64,000 nucleotides of DNA, taken from Lactobacillus johnsonii ATCC 33200. Lineage in GTDB: Bacteria > Bacillota > Bacilli > Lactobacillales > Lactobacillaceae. The translations under genes were made by a program, and so were the position numbers. Each line of letters begins with the position of its first letter. The first letter of the stretch is position 1. The notes beneath the pieces were generated by a model that was not told where the DNA came from, did no database searches, and worked only from the letters and a program-made list of their open reading frames with translations. The stretch is from assembly GCF_000159355.1 (NCBI RefSeq), contig NZ_GG670120.1, forward strand, positions 954,349 to 1,018,348. The letters run 5' to 3'. Shown here in pieces: positions 8,580 to 18,291 of this stretch.

Positions 8580-10239
8580 GTTTAATCACAACTCCTTCGT
8601 AAGGTCTTAGATAGATTACATTTGAGGCTTTAGAATTACTATGGCTATAGTTCGATAAAAGTACTTGATTCTTATTTACAAAATCAGTCGGCAAATTATA
8701 TTTAACCTTATATGGTACAAAAGAACAAATAACCGCCAATTTTTCTTTCTCTGTACTTCTAGTGTAAGCAAAAATTGCAGAATCATCAGAAGTAAGCAAA
8801 TCATATTTACCATCTAATAATACTTGATTATCATTTCTTAATTTCAAAAGTTTTTGATAAAAATGATAAATTGAATCTGGATCATTCAGATCTTTTTTCA
8901 CATTAATTTCTTTATAATTTGGATTAACTTCGATCCATGGCTTTCCACTTGAAAAACCCGCCTGCTCTGATTCATCCCATTGAATTGGTGTACGTGCATT
9001 ATCCCTAGTTTTCCTATTGACCATGTTTAATGCATCCCTATTACTAATACCTTTTGATTTTAAAAAATTATATATATTATGCGCTTCAAGATCCTTTAGC
9101 TCATCGATTTGCTTAATATGCAAATTGGTCATTCCAATTTCTTCGCCTTGAAAAATAAAAGGAGTACCTTTTTGTAATAAAGATGCCATAGCTAACATTT
9201 TAGCTGATTCTTTGCGATACTGAGAATCATTTCCAAATCTAGAAACAATTCTCGGTTGATCATGATTTCCAAGATAATTTGAATTCCAAGAAAGATTATT
9301 TTGCCAACTTGACATGGAATTACGCAAATCGCTCATCTTAAAACTTACATCGGAATATCTTCCATATTCTCCATAATCAACATGCATATGTTCAAATTGA
9401 AACACCATATCTAATTCATGTCGTTCAGGTTCAACAAATAATCTTGCTTCTTTAGCACTTGTATGTGGAGTTTCCCCAATAGAAATTACATCATACTTAC
9501 TTAGTACTTCTCTATTCATCTCTTGCAGATATTCATGAATATGGGGGCCATTAGCTGACCCATAATAATAAGCTCCATACTCTTTACTATCTTCTAGAGG
9601 TGTATCTTCAAATTTCCTTGGTTTCGATATGAAGCTAATAGAATCCATTCTAAAGCCATCAACTCCCATATCTAACCAAAACTTCATTATCTTATATACA
9701 TCATTTCTTACTTCTGGATTATCCCAATTTAAATCTGGCTGTTGTTTTGCAAAAAGATGCAGATAGTATTGATTTCTTTCTGGAACATAAGTCCACGCTG
9801 ATCCTCCAAAGGCTGAACCTAAATTAGTTGGAGCACTTCCATCTTCTTTGGGATCACGCCAAATATAATAATCAGAATATTTATTATCTTTATTTTTTTT
9901 TGACTCTTTAAACCACTCATGTTGATCAGAAGTATGGTTAACAACTAGATCCATAACAATTCTTAAGCCTTTTTCATGAGCTTTACTCAATAGCTCTTTA
10001 AAATCATTCATTGAGCCATAGATGGGATTAATAGCTTTATAGTCCGCAATATCATAACCATTATCTACTAAAGGCGATTTAAAAATCGGAGTTAACCAAA
10101 TAGTATTTGCACCGAGATTTTTAATGTAGTCTAGTTTTTCTATTAATCCACGGATATCTCCAATACCGTCTCCATTTGAATCTTTAAAGCTTTGTACGTA
10201 CGCTTCATATACTATAGCTTTCTTCTTCCAATCATTCAT
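8572..10239 (-). CDS. GH13 alpha-glucosidase (oligo-1,6-glucosidase / dextran glucosidase type)
   Basis: A 555-residue GH13 enzyme with all catalytic regions: DLVVNH (region I), GFRMDS (nucleophile Asp199), SIGETP (acid/base Glu) and LGNHDQPR (region IV). It would hydrolyse alpha-glucosides in the cytosol after uptake by the upstream PTS. ATG 10239 is chosen because GAGG lies 9 bases before it; three earlier in-frame ATGs fall inside the EIIA gene. It overlaps the EIIA stop by 8 bases, so translation is coupled. Residue 200, which follows the nucleophile, is Ser; oligo-1,6-glucosidases usually have Val there and that position influences linkage choice, so specificity is uncertain. Confidence 0.9.
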   Translation of the reverse strand: MNDWKKKAIVYEAYVQSFKDSNGDGIGDIRGLIEKLDYIKNLGANTIWLTPIFKSPLVDNGYDIADYKAINPIYGSMNDFKELLSKAHEKGLRIVMDLVVNHTSDQHEWFKESKKNKDNKYSDYYIWRDPKEDGSAPTNLGSAFGGSAWTYVPERNQYYLHLFAKQQPDLNWDNPEVRNDVYKIMKFWLDMGVDGFRMDSISFISKPRKFEDTPLEDSKEYGAYYYGSANGPHIHEYLQEMNREVLSKYDVISIGETPHTSAKEARLFVEPERHELDMVFQFEHMHVDYGEYGRYSDVSFKMSDLRNSMSSWQNNLSWNSNYLGNHDQPRIVSRFGNDSQYRKESAKMLAMASLLQKGTPFIFQGEEIGMTNLHIKQIDELKDLEAHNIYNFLKSKGISNRDALNMVNRKTRDNARTPIQWDESEQAGFSSGKPWIEVNPNYKEINVKKDLNDPDSIYHFYQKLLKLRNDNQVLLDGKYDLLTSDDSAIFAYTRSTEKEKLAVICSFVPYKVKYNLPTDFVNKNQVLLSNYSHSNSKASNVIYLRPYEGVVIKRE

Positions 10240-10663
10240 CTTCATCGTCCTCATCTGCATTCTTTGCTAATTCATTTACATATTTAACTTGGTTTTTGGC
10301 TTCCGAGATAATAGATTGGATCTTTTCAGGCATTAAATAGCCTTCAATCGGTTCCATAGTAATTGCCATCGCTAATGACAAATTCATTCCGGTTATCAAA
10401 TGAGTATGCGGCCGGTCAATATATGGGAAAAATTTTTGATTAACTGATCCGCCTAATAAATCAGTTAATACAATAACTTCATCCTCTTTATCAAATTGAC
10501 TAAAAATTTCTTCAATCTGTCCTTTAATGGGCCTATTATCAACATAAGCCGATAAAACATTTAATTTTAAATTATCTCCTTCGAAAAATTTTAAAGCACT
10601 TGCCATTCCTTGGGCTAATGTTGAATGTGAAGCAATAACAATATGACGTTTAATACTATTCAT
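10232..10663 (-). CDS. PTS EIIA, mannose/fructose/sorbose class
   Basis: A 143-residue ManX-type EIIA. The phosphorylated His lies in IVIASHSTLAQGM (His13), and the VLTDLLGGSVNQKF segment is typical of the fold. It accepts phosphate from HPr and passes it to EIIB. The C-terminus is highly acidic (DEDDEDE). It follows EIID by 13 bases and overlaps the glucosidase start. Confidence 0.93.
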   Translation of the reverse strand: MNSIKRHIVIASHSTLAQGMASALKFFEGDNLKLNVLSAYVDNRPIKGQIEEIFSQFDKEDEVIVLTDLLGGSVNQKFFPYIDRPHTHLITGMNLSLAMAITMEPIEGYLMPEKIQSIISEAKNQVKYVNELAKNADEDDEDE

Positions 10664-10676
10664 TTTTCAACCTATT

Positions 10677-11510
10677 CTATTTCGCAATTCCTAATACGCC
10701 TGAAGCAGCCCCAGCTAAACAAATAACAATAATTAATAAGATAATTTTAGTTGGAGTCCACTTTTTCTTTCCAAGTAACCAATAAACTAGTCCAGTAACA
10801 GCAACCGGAAGTAATGCTGGCATAATCTTATCTAAAACTCCACTTTGAATGGAAAGCATAACTTTTCCTGTTCTAAATTTTAATGGGGTATATACTTTAA
10901 CAACTGTAGGAATTAATGAACCAACTACCATTAACCCCATTACTGATATTGCATCAGTAAAAATATTTATTTTTTCACCTAATGAAGTTATTAACTTTGT
11001 ACCAGAATCATATCCCGTCTTAAAGAACCACATCTTTAGCCAATAAAATGAAAGTTGTAGTGCCATCCATAAAATTGCTCCGACTGCATTTCCTTGTAGG
11101 GCCATGTAACCAGAAATTGATCCCATAATTGTGGGAATTAAAATCCAGAATACTGAATCACCTACTCCAGAAAATGGTCCCATCAAAGATGTTTTTAAAG
11201 ATTGAACTGCATCTTTAGCCTTAATTCCATCTTTTTCTTCCATTGCAAGAGTAGCACCAAGAATAATATTAGCCATCAAGGGATTAGCATTGAAGTATTT
11301 ATAGTGGTTATCCATAGCTTCAATATATTCATCATCATTGGGATAAATTTTTCTTAAAGCTTTTCTCATTGAAAATGCTACTGCTGGCGCTTGTTGAGTT
11401 TCAAAGTTATAACCTAATCCAGCATTAAAAATCCAACGTCTAAACATATTTTTTCGTTCGTGGATAGTTAATTTTTTACCATTTTCAGGTTGATTCATTT
11501 CTTTACTCAT
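10677..11510 (-). CDS. PTS EIID, mannose class
   Basis: About 277 residues with the EIID signature N-terminus (hydrophilic, NMFRRWIFNAGLGYNFE-like; here RKNMFRRWIF) and membrane segments at the C-terminal end. It forms the sugar-translocating membrane complex with EIIC. ATG 11510 is supported by GGAG 9 bases upstream; the longer frame would begin inside the EIIC gene. It overlaps the EIIC stop by 8 bases. Confidence 0.9.
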   Translation of the reverse strand: MSKEMNQPENGKKLTIHERKNMFRRWIFNAGLGYNFETQQAPAVAFSMRKALRKIYPNDDEYIEAMDNHYKYFNANPLMANIILGATLAMEEKDGIKAKDAVQSLKTSLMGPFSGVGDSVFWILIPTIMGSISGYMALQGNAVGAILWMALQLSFYWLKMWFFKTGYDSGTKLITSLGEKINIFTDAISVMGLMVVGSLIPTVVKVYTPLKFRTGKVMLSIQSGVLDKIMPALLPVAVTGLVYWLLGKKKWTPTKIILLIIVICLAGAASGVLGIAK

Positions 11511-12300
11511 CAAAGTCGTCTCCTTCATCTTCTACTGCACCAGCTGTTTGCGCTGCTTCTGTATCCTTTTTATCTGAATTAATACGATAAATTTCGTAAG
11601 TTGCAGCTAAACCTAAAATTGCAATTCCTAAAATTGGAACTTTTAAATATCCGGCTAATACAAAACCAGCTAATAAATAAGCTAAATATTTTTTAACAGG
11701 CATAAATCTCAATAACATTCCAATACCAACAACTGGTAACATTCCTCCTGCAATAGTTAAACCATCCGTAATCCATGTTGGAATAACATGAAGAATAAGC
11801 TTAACAATAGGGGTACCAAACATTACAACTAAAGCGATTGGAATAATATACTTAAGCATCCAAACAAAAATGGTCAAATAAAATACTCCATCCATTTTGT
11901 TAAACTTCTTTTCATGAAGTAGTCTTTGAGACCAGTGAGCAAAGAAGTTGTTGATGATTTTAATAACAACATCAAGTTGTAATGTTAACATTCCCACAGG
12001 TAAGCCAACTGCAATTGCAGTTCCTGTAGAAGCTCCGGTTCTAATAGCTATAAAAACACCCACGATTGTGGCAACACCATATTCCGGAATTGAAGATCCA
12101 CCGATAGCAGCAACTCCTAAAGACATAAGTTGCAAAGTACCACCGATAACTAAGCCGACGTTTAAATTGCCCATAATCAAACCAACTAACATACCGATGA
12201 TAACTGGCCAATTACCTGTAATTTGGTTTCCCGTACCATTATCCCAAGCCATATAGGCTGCTAGCAAAATGATCAGAATATTTTGTAATATGATAGGCAT
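11503..12300 (-). CDS. PTS EIIC, mannose class
   Basis: A 265-residue polytopic membrane protein of the EIIC-Man family (GGTLQLMSLGVAAIGGSSIP, a typical loop, then several hydrophobic helices). The C-terminus is acidic (DEGDDFDE). It is two bases downstream of the EIIB gene and overlaps EIID, so the four PTS genes are tightly coupled. Confidence 0.92.
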   Translation of the reverse strand: MPIILQNILIILLAAYMAWDNGTGNQITGNWPVIIGMLVGLIMGNLNVGLVIGGTLQLMSLGVAAIGGSSIPEYGVATIVGVFIAIRTGASTGTAIAVGLPVGMLTLQLDVVIKIINNFFAHWSQRLLHEKKFNKMDGVFYLTIFVWMLKYIIPIALVVMFGTPIVKLILHVIPTWITDGLTIAGGMLPVVGIGMLLRFMPVKKYLAYLLAGFVLAGYLKVPILGIAILGLAATYEIYRINSDKKDTEAAQTAGAVEDEGDDFDE

Positions 12301-12302
12301 AA

Positions 12303-12797
12303 TTAATTTTCCCCTTTGCTCTTTAGAACCTCTTCAAGTGAAACTTCATTTTCATCATCTGGAGTATATTCAAAAAATACTGGAATACCCTTATCAGCAA
12401 TCACCTTTAAATCAGATAATTCTTTTTCATCTAAAGCAACGCGCTTAGTATATGGTTTTCTATTTCCTTCTTCGAATAAAGCTCCTACATTTACTTTTGG
12501 AATTTCTATTCCAGCATTAATTAAGTCCAAAATATAATGAGGTTCTTTTACTATTAAGAAAACTGAATGGGAATCATATTTTCCATTCTTAAAATTAGTT
12601 ATGGCTTTTTCTTCATTTATAATTGACATCCCCGTACCAGTCGGCTTACTCATTCTCATACTGGCTTTTACCATTTCATTTTGACTGACCTCATCATCAA
12701 TCACCATGAATCTCTTAGGATGTAATACTTTATTCCATTGATTAACAGTAATTCCGTGGATAAGTCTTTGATCAATTCTTGCTAAAATAACTGGCAT
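12303..12797 (-). CDS. PTS EIIB, mannose class; first gene of the operon
   Basis: A 164-residue EIIB with the phosphorylation site ARIDQRLIHG (His14/15 region) and the VIDDEVSQNEMVK segment. It transfers phosphate to the incoming sugar. As first gene it follows a leader with a cre box and operator palindromes. The pairing with a cytosolic alpha-glucosidase suggests that the PTS imports an alpha-glucoside such as isomaltose or a sucrose isomer (inference). Confidence 0.93.
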   Translation of the reverse strand: MPVILARIDQRLIHGITVNQWNKVLHPKRFMVIDDEVSQNEMVKASMRMSKPTGTGMSIINEEKAITNFKNGKYDSHSVFLIVKEPHYILDLINAGIEIPKVNVGALFEEGNRKPYTKRVALDEKELSDLKVIADKGIPVFFEYTPDDENEVSLEEVLKSKGEN

Positions 12798-12817
12798 TTT
12801 AAATCTCCTCTACGAAT

Positions 12818-12944
12818 CTAAACGTTTTAAATAAACTAATACATATACACTATAATCCCTTTAATTAAAGAATTTGAAAAAAATGAAACGTTTTAAGTTA
12901 CAATTTAAATATACTATGTTTTTTCAATAATGCAAGCGCTTTCT
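12818..12944 (-). promoter_or_regulatory. PTS operon promoter with cre box and two LacI-type operators
   Basis: Minus-strand TTGCAT (12930-12935) and TATATT (12908-12913) are 16 bases apart. A cre-like box TGCAAGCGCTTTCT (12931-12944) overlaps the -35, which fits CcpA repression. Palindrome TGAAACGTTTTAAG (12884-12897) lies just downstream of the start site and CTAAACGTTTTAAA (12818-12831) lies in the leader. Both share the AAACGTTT core and are the likely targets of the LacI protein encoded at the operon end. Confidence 0.72.
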
Positions 12945-13002
12945 AATAAAATAATAAAAAATACTGATTATCAGCATTAAGAAATGTTGATAGATCAGTA
13001 TT
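12945..13002 (-). terminator. Intrinsic terminator after the GH42 gene
   Basis: A long hairpin (outer arms AATACTGAT 12960-12968 and ATCAGTATT 12994-13002, inner pairs TATCA/TGATA and CATT/AATG) is followed on the minus strand by a T-rich stretch. It separates the GH42 transcript from the PTS operon promoter. Confidence 0.75.
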
Positions 13003-13064
13003 CTACATAAATAAAATTATCTATAAATTTAATCCTTATCAATTTCAATATTTGATTTAATATC

Positions 13065-13078
13065 CTAAAACGTTTCAA
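13065..13078. promoter_or_regulatory. Upstream LacI-type operator (third ACGTTT site)
   Basis: CTAAAACGTTTCAA shares AAAACGTTTCA with the complement of the operator at 12884-12897. It lies about 170 bases upstream of the PTS operon start and just past the GH42 stop. Two or three spaced sites would suit LacI looping; this is inferred. Confidence 0.5.
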
Positions 13079-13089
13079 ATAAATTGGAA

Positions 13090-14994
13090 TTAATTATTTT
13101 TATAAACTTTACTTTCAAATGGCTTTAAGCTAACAGTTCTCTTATCTTTCACATCTTCAAGTAAATTAACTAATTCACTAGCTATTTTTTCATAAAACTT
13201 TTCTAAGAAAGAATAATCAGTACGACAAGCAAGGTAATAGCCTTTGCCAGCTCCGTAGGAATGCTCAACAATAGCAGGTGTATTTCGATAAAAATCTTTA
13301 CTGTATGTAGCCAGAACTTTTCCCGTGCAGTTAATTAGCGTTTCGCAATAATCATACATCGGATATTCTTTTCCTTCAAAGTTAATTAAATTCGATTGCC
13401 CAGGATATAAAACATCAGTTTCAAGAGGCTCAAGTACGTAAATTTCTTATAGTTCTTTTGGCCATTCATTCATATAGGCAAGATCATTTTCATCAACAAC
13501 TCCGCTAATATAAGTGCCGACTAGCTTACCATCATTCTTAACATAGTTATCTATTTTTTCTAAATAAGACTTGCTCATTAAAAAGTGCATTGGAACAATC
13601 AATAAGTCGTATTGTGAAAACTCATCTTCAGGACTAACAAAATCAACTGGAATATCATGGTCATAAAAATATCGATAATGCTTTTGAATTGTTTGCCAGA
13701 CCTTTTTATTCTCACTATAACTTTCTGCTTCTTGCAGTGCCCAGTAACTATCGTAGCTAAAGACAATTGCGACTTTTGCTTTTGCATAATTTGTTGCTAC
13801 AATTGGGCTAATTTTTTCCAAGTCTTTACCAACCTTAGTTACGTCTTTAAATGCACGCGTTTTTTCAGGATGACGATTCTCAATTACAGCTCCATGAAAC
13901 ATTTCTGATGATCCTCGTGAAGCTCTAAGTTGGAAATACAATACGCCTTGGCTACCATGCGCAACATCCTGCAGGCTAGCCAATTCATGCATTCCGGATC
14001 TTTTTGCACGATCAAAGTTATGCCAATTAACACGTGATGGAGTATTTTCCATTACTAAAAAGTTCTGATGCTTCAAACTTCTAAAGAAATCATGAATTAA
14101 TCCAACATTTCGTCCAAGTTCTTCAGTACTTTGAACGTCGTTACCCCAAGCAGGATAAGAATCCCAAGAGATAAAATCCAAATGACGCGCTACCTTTTGA
14201 TAATCAAAACCAACAAATGGATCCATCAACGGATTTCCAGCCATCATATTCGTAGTTACAAGAATATTAGGAGTGATCTTTTTTAAGGGGTGCTGTTTCA
14301 TTATCAATAAATGAAATTGTCTGGTCAGTAATAAATCTCTTCCAGTCTAAGCTCATCCCTTTATTACTCATTTCACTTAAAGGACTAGGCGGATTAACTT
14401 GATCCCAGTCATTATAAGTATGACTCCAAAAAGTGTTCCACCAGGAATGATTTAAAGTAGCTAGATCGCCATACTTATTTTTCAGCCATTTTCTAAAAGC
14501 ATCTTTACATAAATCGCAGTAGCATTCACCTGAATATTCATTAGAAATATGCCAAAGTACCAAACTTTTCCTTTGACCAAAATGTTCTGCCAGTTTTGTG
14601 TTAATCTCATAAACTTTTTTCGATAAATAGGTGAAGTTAAACAATGATTATGTCGTCCACCAAAGCCGCGTTTATTTCCCCGGTTATCTGTTCTAAGGAC
14701 TTCTGGATACTTTTGAGCAAGCCACGCTGGTCGTGCTCCACTTGGCGTAGCTAAAATTACATGACCATTCATTTCCTCTACTAGATCAAAAATCTCATCT
14801 AACCACGAAAAATCATAATTTTCTTCTTGCGGTTCTAATTTGGGCCACGAAAAAATCCCAACAGTCACGGTATTAATTTTAGCCTGCTTAAAGAGAGCAA
14901 AATCTTGATTAATTACATCGGGCTCATCCCACCATTGTTCTGGATTATAATCGCCACCATGCAAAAATTGGTTAATATCTAAGATACGCTTCAT
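13090..14994 (-). pseudogene. GH42 beta-galactosidase, disrupted
   Basis: A typical GH42 start (FLHGGDYNPEQWWDEP), the acid/base region LVLWHISNEYSGECYC with a zinc Cys cluster, the nucleophile region FLVMENTPSRVNW and the trimerisation/C-terminal domains can all be followed. Three lesions interrupt it. A poly-A run near 14622 is one A short (TAT CGA AAA AAG TTT), a poly-A run near 14280 has one A too many, and TAA at 13447-13449 replaces a probable CAA before EIYVLEPLETD. Repaired, it would be about 635 residues. The native role would be hydrolysis of galactosides in the cytosol; lactose use now presumably relies on lacTFEG. Confidence 0.88.
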
Positions 14995-15257
14995 GATTCT
15001 ATTCCTTGTTTCTTTCTATATTTGTAATTCAGAAAACGTAGCTCTCCTTTAAAATAATTATATTGCTTTTTAAACTTCAATTCGTCCACTTTAGTGAGAT
15101 TGTATCAAAGTCAGCTGTTTTTTATTATTACTTATATATGATATTGGAATAAAAGTACTAGATATTTGGTCGATTTCTCTTCTTAGTGTTATTTTTAACA
15201 TGAAAGTGCACTTTTATATATTATTAACTGTTTTTCATAAATATTGAGGTAGAAATT

Positions 15258-16532
15258 ATGAAAAAGAATATTCAATATAATGTAGGTCAATGGTTACCCA
15301 GTGATCAAGAATTCTACAATAAATGGCTAAAAAAATTTTAAAAGAAGCGGAAAGTGAAGAAAATCAAAAATTACTTCCTTCAGTTCAAGCTTTAAAGAAT
15401 TTAATTGAATCTGATCGGTATTTATACAATGTTACGCAGATGATGTTTGATGAAATTCCTGAAAAGTATGTTGATACTCCAATGGGAACCCCACAAGTTC
15501 GAAATTATAAACAAATGTTATTAATGCTCAACCGAATTATTCAAAGAGCTCCGGAATTCAACACAACTGGATTAGTCGGTACACCAATTAATGAAATTTT
15601 AGACTATCCTATGGCCACTAAAGCGGGTTATGTATTCTTTATAAATCCAAAAATCAATGAAAAGCTTAGAGATATTTTGAATTATTGGGGCAAATTTCTA
15701 CAAACGCCAGACTCAACATATGTTCTTAACACATCTAAAAATGGTTGGTTAAGTGACTATGCATTAAATGAAATGGCTAAAGTAGCAGATGGTGACAAAT
15801 TTACGACTATTTTCAAATGTACTTCTGAAGATCGTGAAAAGCATCTAGGTTTTACCTCTTGGGACAATTTCTTCACTCGTTTATTTAATCCTGGTATTCG
15901 TCCTGTTCAAGATCCTGATGACCCTGATTCAATTGCTAATGCTTGTGAATCAGCACCATATCGAATCGCCCATAATCTCTAAATTCTGGATTAAAGGACA
16001 ACCATATTCATTAATTGATCTAATCCATAACGATCCATTAACATCAAAATTTGTTGGTGGTACACTTTACCAGGCCTTCCTTAGTGCATTGAGTTATCAC
16101 AGATGGAACAGTCCAGTTAGCGGAACAGTAGTTAAAGCTTATAACTTATACGGTTCTTACTACTCTGAAACTTTGCCACAAGGATTTGAAAATCCTAATG
16201 GCCCTGATCCAGCTGCTCCTAATGATCCTCAAGCTTATATTACCTAAACTGCATCACGTGCAGTCATCTTCATTAAAGCAGACAATCCTAAGATTGGCTT
16301 AATGTGCTTTGTAGCTGTAGGTATGGCAGAAGTTTCAGGCAACGAAATTACTGTTAAAGTTGGTCAGCATATTAATAAAGATGGTCAACTTGATATTTTC
16401 CACTTTGGTGGCTCAACTCATGTTCTTTTGTTTAGACCAGGAGTTAATGTTAAATTTAATCTTCATGGTCAAGAGCCAAGTTTAGGTTCTCATAATATTA
16501 AAGTTCATGATGAAATCGCTAGAGTGGAATAA
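15258..16532 (+). pseudogene. Phosphatidylserine-decarboxylase-like pyruvoyl enzyme (PSDC + PSD domains), disrupted
   Basis: The protein starts MKKNIQYNVGQWLPSDQEFY behind GAGGT. It has an N-terminal PSD-associated domain and a C-terminal PSD domain ending with FHFGGSTHVLLF, whose GST motif is where PSD family proenzymes self-cleave to make the pyruvoyl group. Lesions are a missing A in the A-run near 15335, a small indel near 15978 (after IAHN), and TAA at 16245-16247 in YIT-stop-TASRA, probably from CAA. The divergent GH42 gene lies 263 bases away. The real substrate of this lactobacillus branch is uncertain (phospholipid or amino acid). Confidence 0.75.
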
Positions 16533-16562
16533 AATACATTAAATTTTAGTTTCATATAATTC

Positions 16563-16600
16563 AAAAGACTGTTCTGAAATAATACCAGAACAGTCTTTTT
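16563..16600. terminator. Bidirectional terminator between convergent psd-like and fetB genes
   Basis: AAAAGACTGTTCTG and CAGAACAGTCTTTT form a perfect stem with a short loop. T-runs occur on both strands, and the hairpin lies between two converging genes. Confidence 0.9.
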
Positions 16601-16601
16601 G

Positions 16602-17363
16602 TTAGAGCGTTAATTGCATCTGATCATTAAAATAATTTTTATAGGCAAGATAAACCGAAATAATCGCTCCTAAACTTGTAGCAGATAAAAGCATAAAAGT
16701 TACCATAATCTGATACTTAATTGCATAAATTGGGTTTACTCCAGCAAAGATCAATCCTGACATCATCCCCGGCAAATTAACTAAACCTACTGTCTTAGCT
16801 GAATCAATCGTTGGCTGCATAGCAGTCTTAATACTACGCCGAATAATTGGCATCGACGCCGTTTTAATATCACTACCTAAAGCTAACCTTTCTAAAACAG
16901 GCTGTCTTAAATCATGAAAACTTTCATTTAAAGATTTATAGCAAAGACCTATTGCAACCATTTCATTACCTGCAATCATTCCTGTAATTGGAATTACTTG
17001 CATAGGTATCGGTTTAATGACGCCAGAAAGAAGTAATATAGCCAATGTAATGTAGGTTCCTACGGCCTCAGCTACAATTGAATTCCATAATTTTCGATTA
17101 GTATTTGGATCTCTACCATTCGCATTCCATGAAGCATTAAAAATAATAACAAGTGTAGAAACAAAGGTTAGCCAAAAAGTATTTACATTGAAAATTACTT
17201 TTAAAATATATCCAATAATGACTAGCTGAATAATGGCTCGCACAACACTAACCAAAATATCTTTAGTAAGGCCTAGCTTTTCTTTAACAGAAATTCCAAT
17301 TGATACTAAAACTAATAAGAATGCAAAAACTAGAGACCAGTTACTGACAACTACGTTTTTCAT
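16602..17363 (-). CDS. fetB: ABC transporter permease, UPF0014/FetB family
   Basis: A 253-residue protein with about seven hydrophobic segments and UPF0014 hallmarks (NANGRDPNTNRKLW, TGMIAGNEMVAIGL, NLPGMMSGLIFAG). In E. coli FetAB is implicated in iron export and oxidative-stress resistance. It overlaps the ATPase gene by 23 bases, with GAAGG 9 bases before its ATG, so the two are translated together. Confidence 0.88.
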   Translation of the reverse strand: MKNVVVSNWSLVFAFLLVLVSIGISVKEKLGLTKDILVSVVRAIIQLVIIGYILKVIFNVNTFWLTFVSTLVIIFNASWNANGRDPNTNRKLWNSIVAEAVGTYITLAILLLSGVIKPIPMQVIPITGMIAGNEMVAIGLCYKSLNESFHDLRQPVLERLALGSDIKTASMPIIRRSIKTAMQPTIDSAKTVGLVNLPGMMSGLIFAGVNPIYAIKYQIMVTFMLLSATSLGAIISVYLAYKNYFNDQMQLTL

Positions 17364-17994
17364 CGAGAAATGCCTTCTTCACTTCAAAAATTTTATTGGC
17401 TTTTTCAATTTCACTTTTATCATGAGTTACTTGTAAGATCGTAACATGCTTCTTGCGCACATCATCAAATAAATGATGAACAATTTCTTTACTATTTTCA
17501 TCAAGTCCTGTGGTTACCTCATCCAATAGTAAAATTCGTGGTAAAAAGACTAAATTTCTAATTAAGGCAACTCGTTGCTTTTCTCCACCAGATAAAGAAT
17601 TAATATTTTTCTTCAAAAAATTCTGATTTAGACTTACTTTATCTAATAATTCAGTTAGATGCTCTTCATTGACTTCCTCTCTTCGAATTTGGTAAGGAAA
17701 AATCAGATTATCTCTTACCATTTTTCCAAAAAGAGACGGTTGCTGGAAGCAATAGGAAACTTGCCGACGATATTCAAGCGGAGAATATTGACTAATATCT
17801 TTTCCCTCATATTCGATTGAGCCAGAAGTAGGTGTAAGTAAGCTAGCAATAATTTTTAAAAGTGTACTTTTTCCTGCACCAGAAGGCCCTATAATTGTTA
17901 AAAAGTCTCCTGAATTTACACTTAGATTAATATTTTTCAGAACGGTATTTCCATCAACAGAATAATTTAAATTTTTAATTTCTAAAAGATGCAT
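17341..17994 (-). CDS. fetA: ABC transporter ATP-binding protein, FetA-like
   Basis: A 217-residue NBD: Walker A GPSGAGKST (about residues 38-46), signature LSGGEKQRVALIR, Walker B RILLLDEVTTGLD and the switch His in VTHDKSEI. It partners with the overlapping permease. The iron assignment rests on the permease family. Confidence 0.88.
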   Translation of the reverse strand: MHLLEIKNLNYSVDGNTVLKNINLSVNSGDFLTIIGPSGAGKSTLLKIIASLLTPTSGSIEYEGKDISQYSPLEYRRQVSYCFQQPSLFGKMVRDNLIFPYQIRREEVNEEHLTELLDKVSLNQNFLKKNINSLSGGEKQRVALIRNLVFLPRILLLDEVTTGLDENSKEIVHHLFDDVRKKHVTILQVTHDKSEIEKANKIFEVKKAFLDEKRSCQ

Positions 17995-18036
17995 AGCTAA
18001 CCTTCTATATAAATATTTATTTTTATTATAAACGAT

Positions 18037-18074
18037 ATGAACCCCGAAATTCTTATCTTAGTTTCGGGGTTCAT
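18037..18074 (-). terminator. Hairpin after the M42 peptidase/small membrane gene unit
   Basis: ATGAACCCCGAAA and TTTCGGGGTTCAT form a perfect 13-bp stem 17 bases after the small gene. The T-tract on the minus strand is weak (CGTTTATAATAAAAAT), so terminator efficiency is uncertain. Confidence 0.65.
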
Positions 18075-18090
18075 AACTATAATTTATATT

Positions 18091-18291
18091 CTATTTATTT
18101 TTCTTCGTCCCCAAAACCGATAAGAGACAAAAAACAAGTCCGAAAATTAGCTCCCAAATAAATGGCTGATTCCACATAAAAAGATTGCCAATTTCACTTG
18201 CTGTATAACGAACAATATAAATCAATACACTAATAATAGCCATACACCAACTAAAAATTGCTACTTTTTTAAAAAATACTTTCCAGTCCAT
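18091..18291 (-). CDS. Small two-helix membrane protein, function unknown
   Basis: 66 residues with two hydrophobic segments (about 9-27 and 43-62) and a basic end (GTKKNK). Its ATG overlaps the stop of the M42 peptidase gene (TAATG), a strong sign of coupled translation. I do not recognise the family; a membrane accessory of the peptidase operon is possible. Confidence 0.7.
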   Translation of the reverse strand: MDWKVFFKKVAIFSWCMAIISVLIYIVRYTASEIGNLFMWNQPFIWELIFGLVFCLLSVLGTKKNK

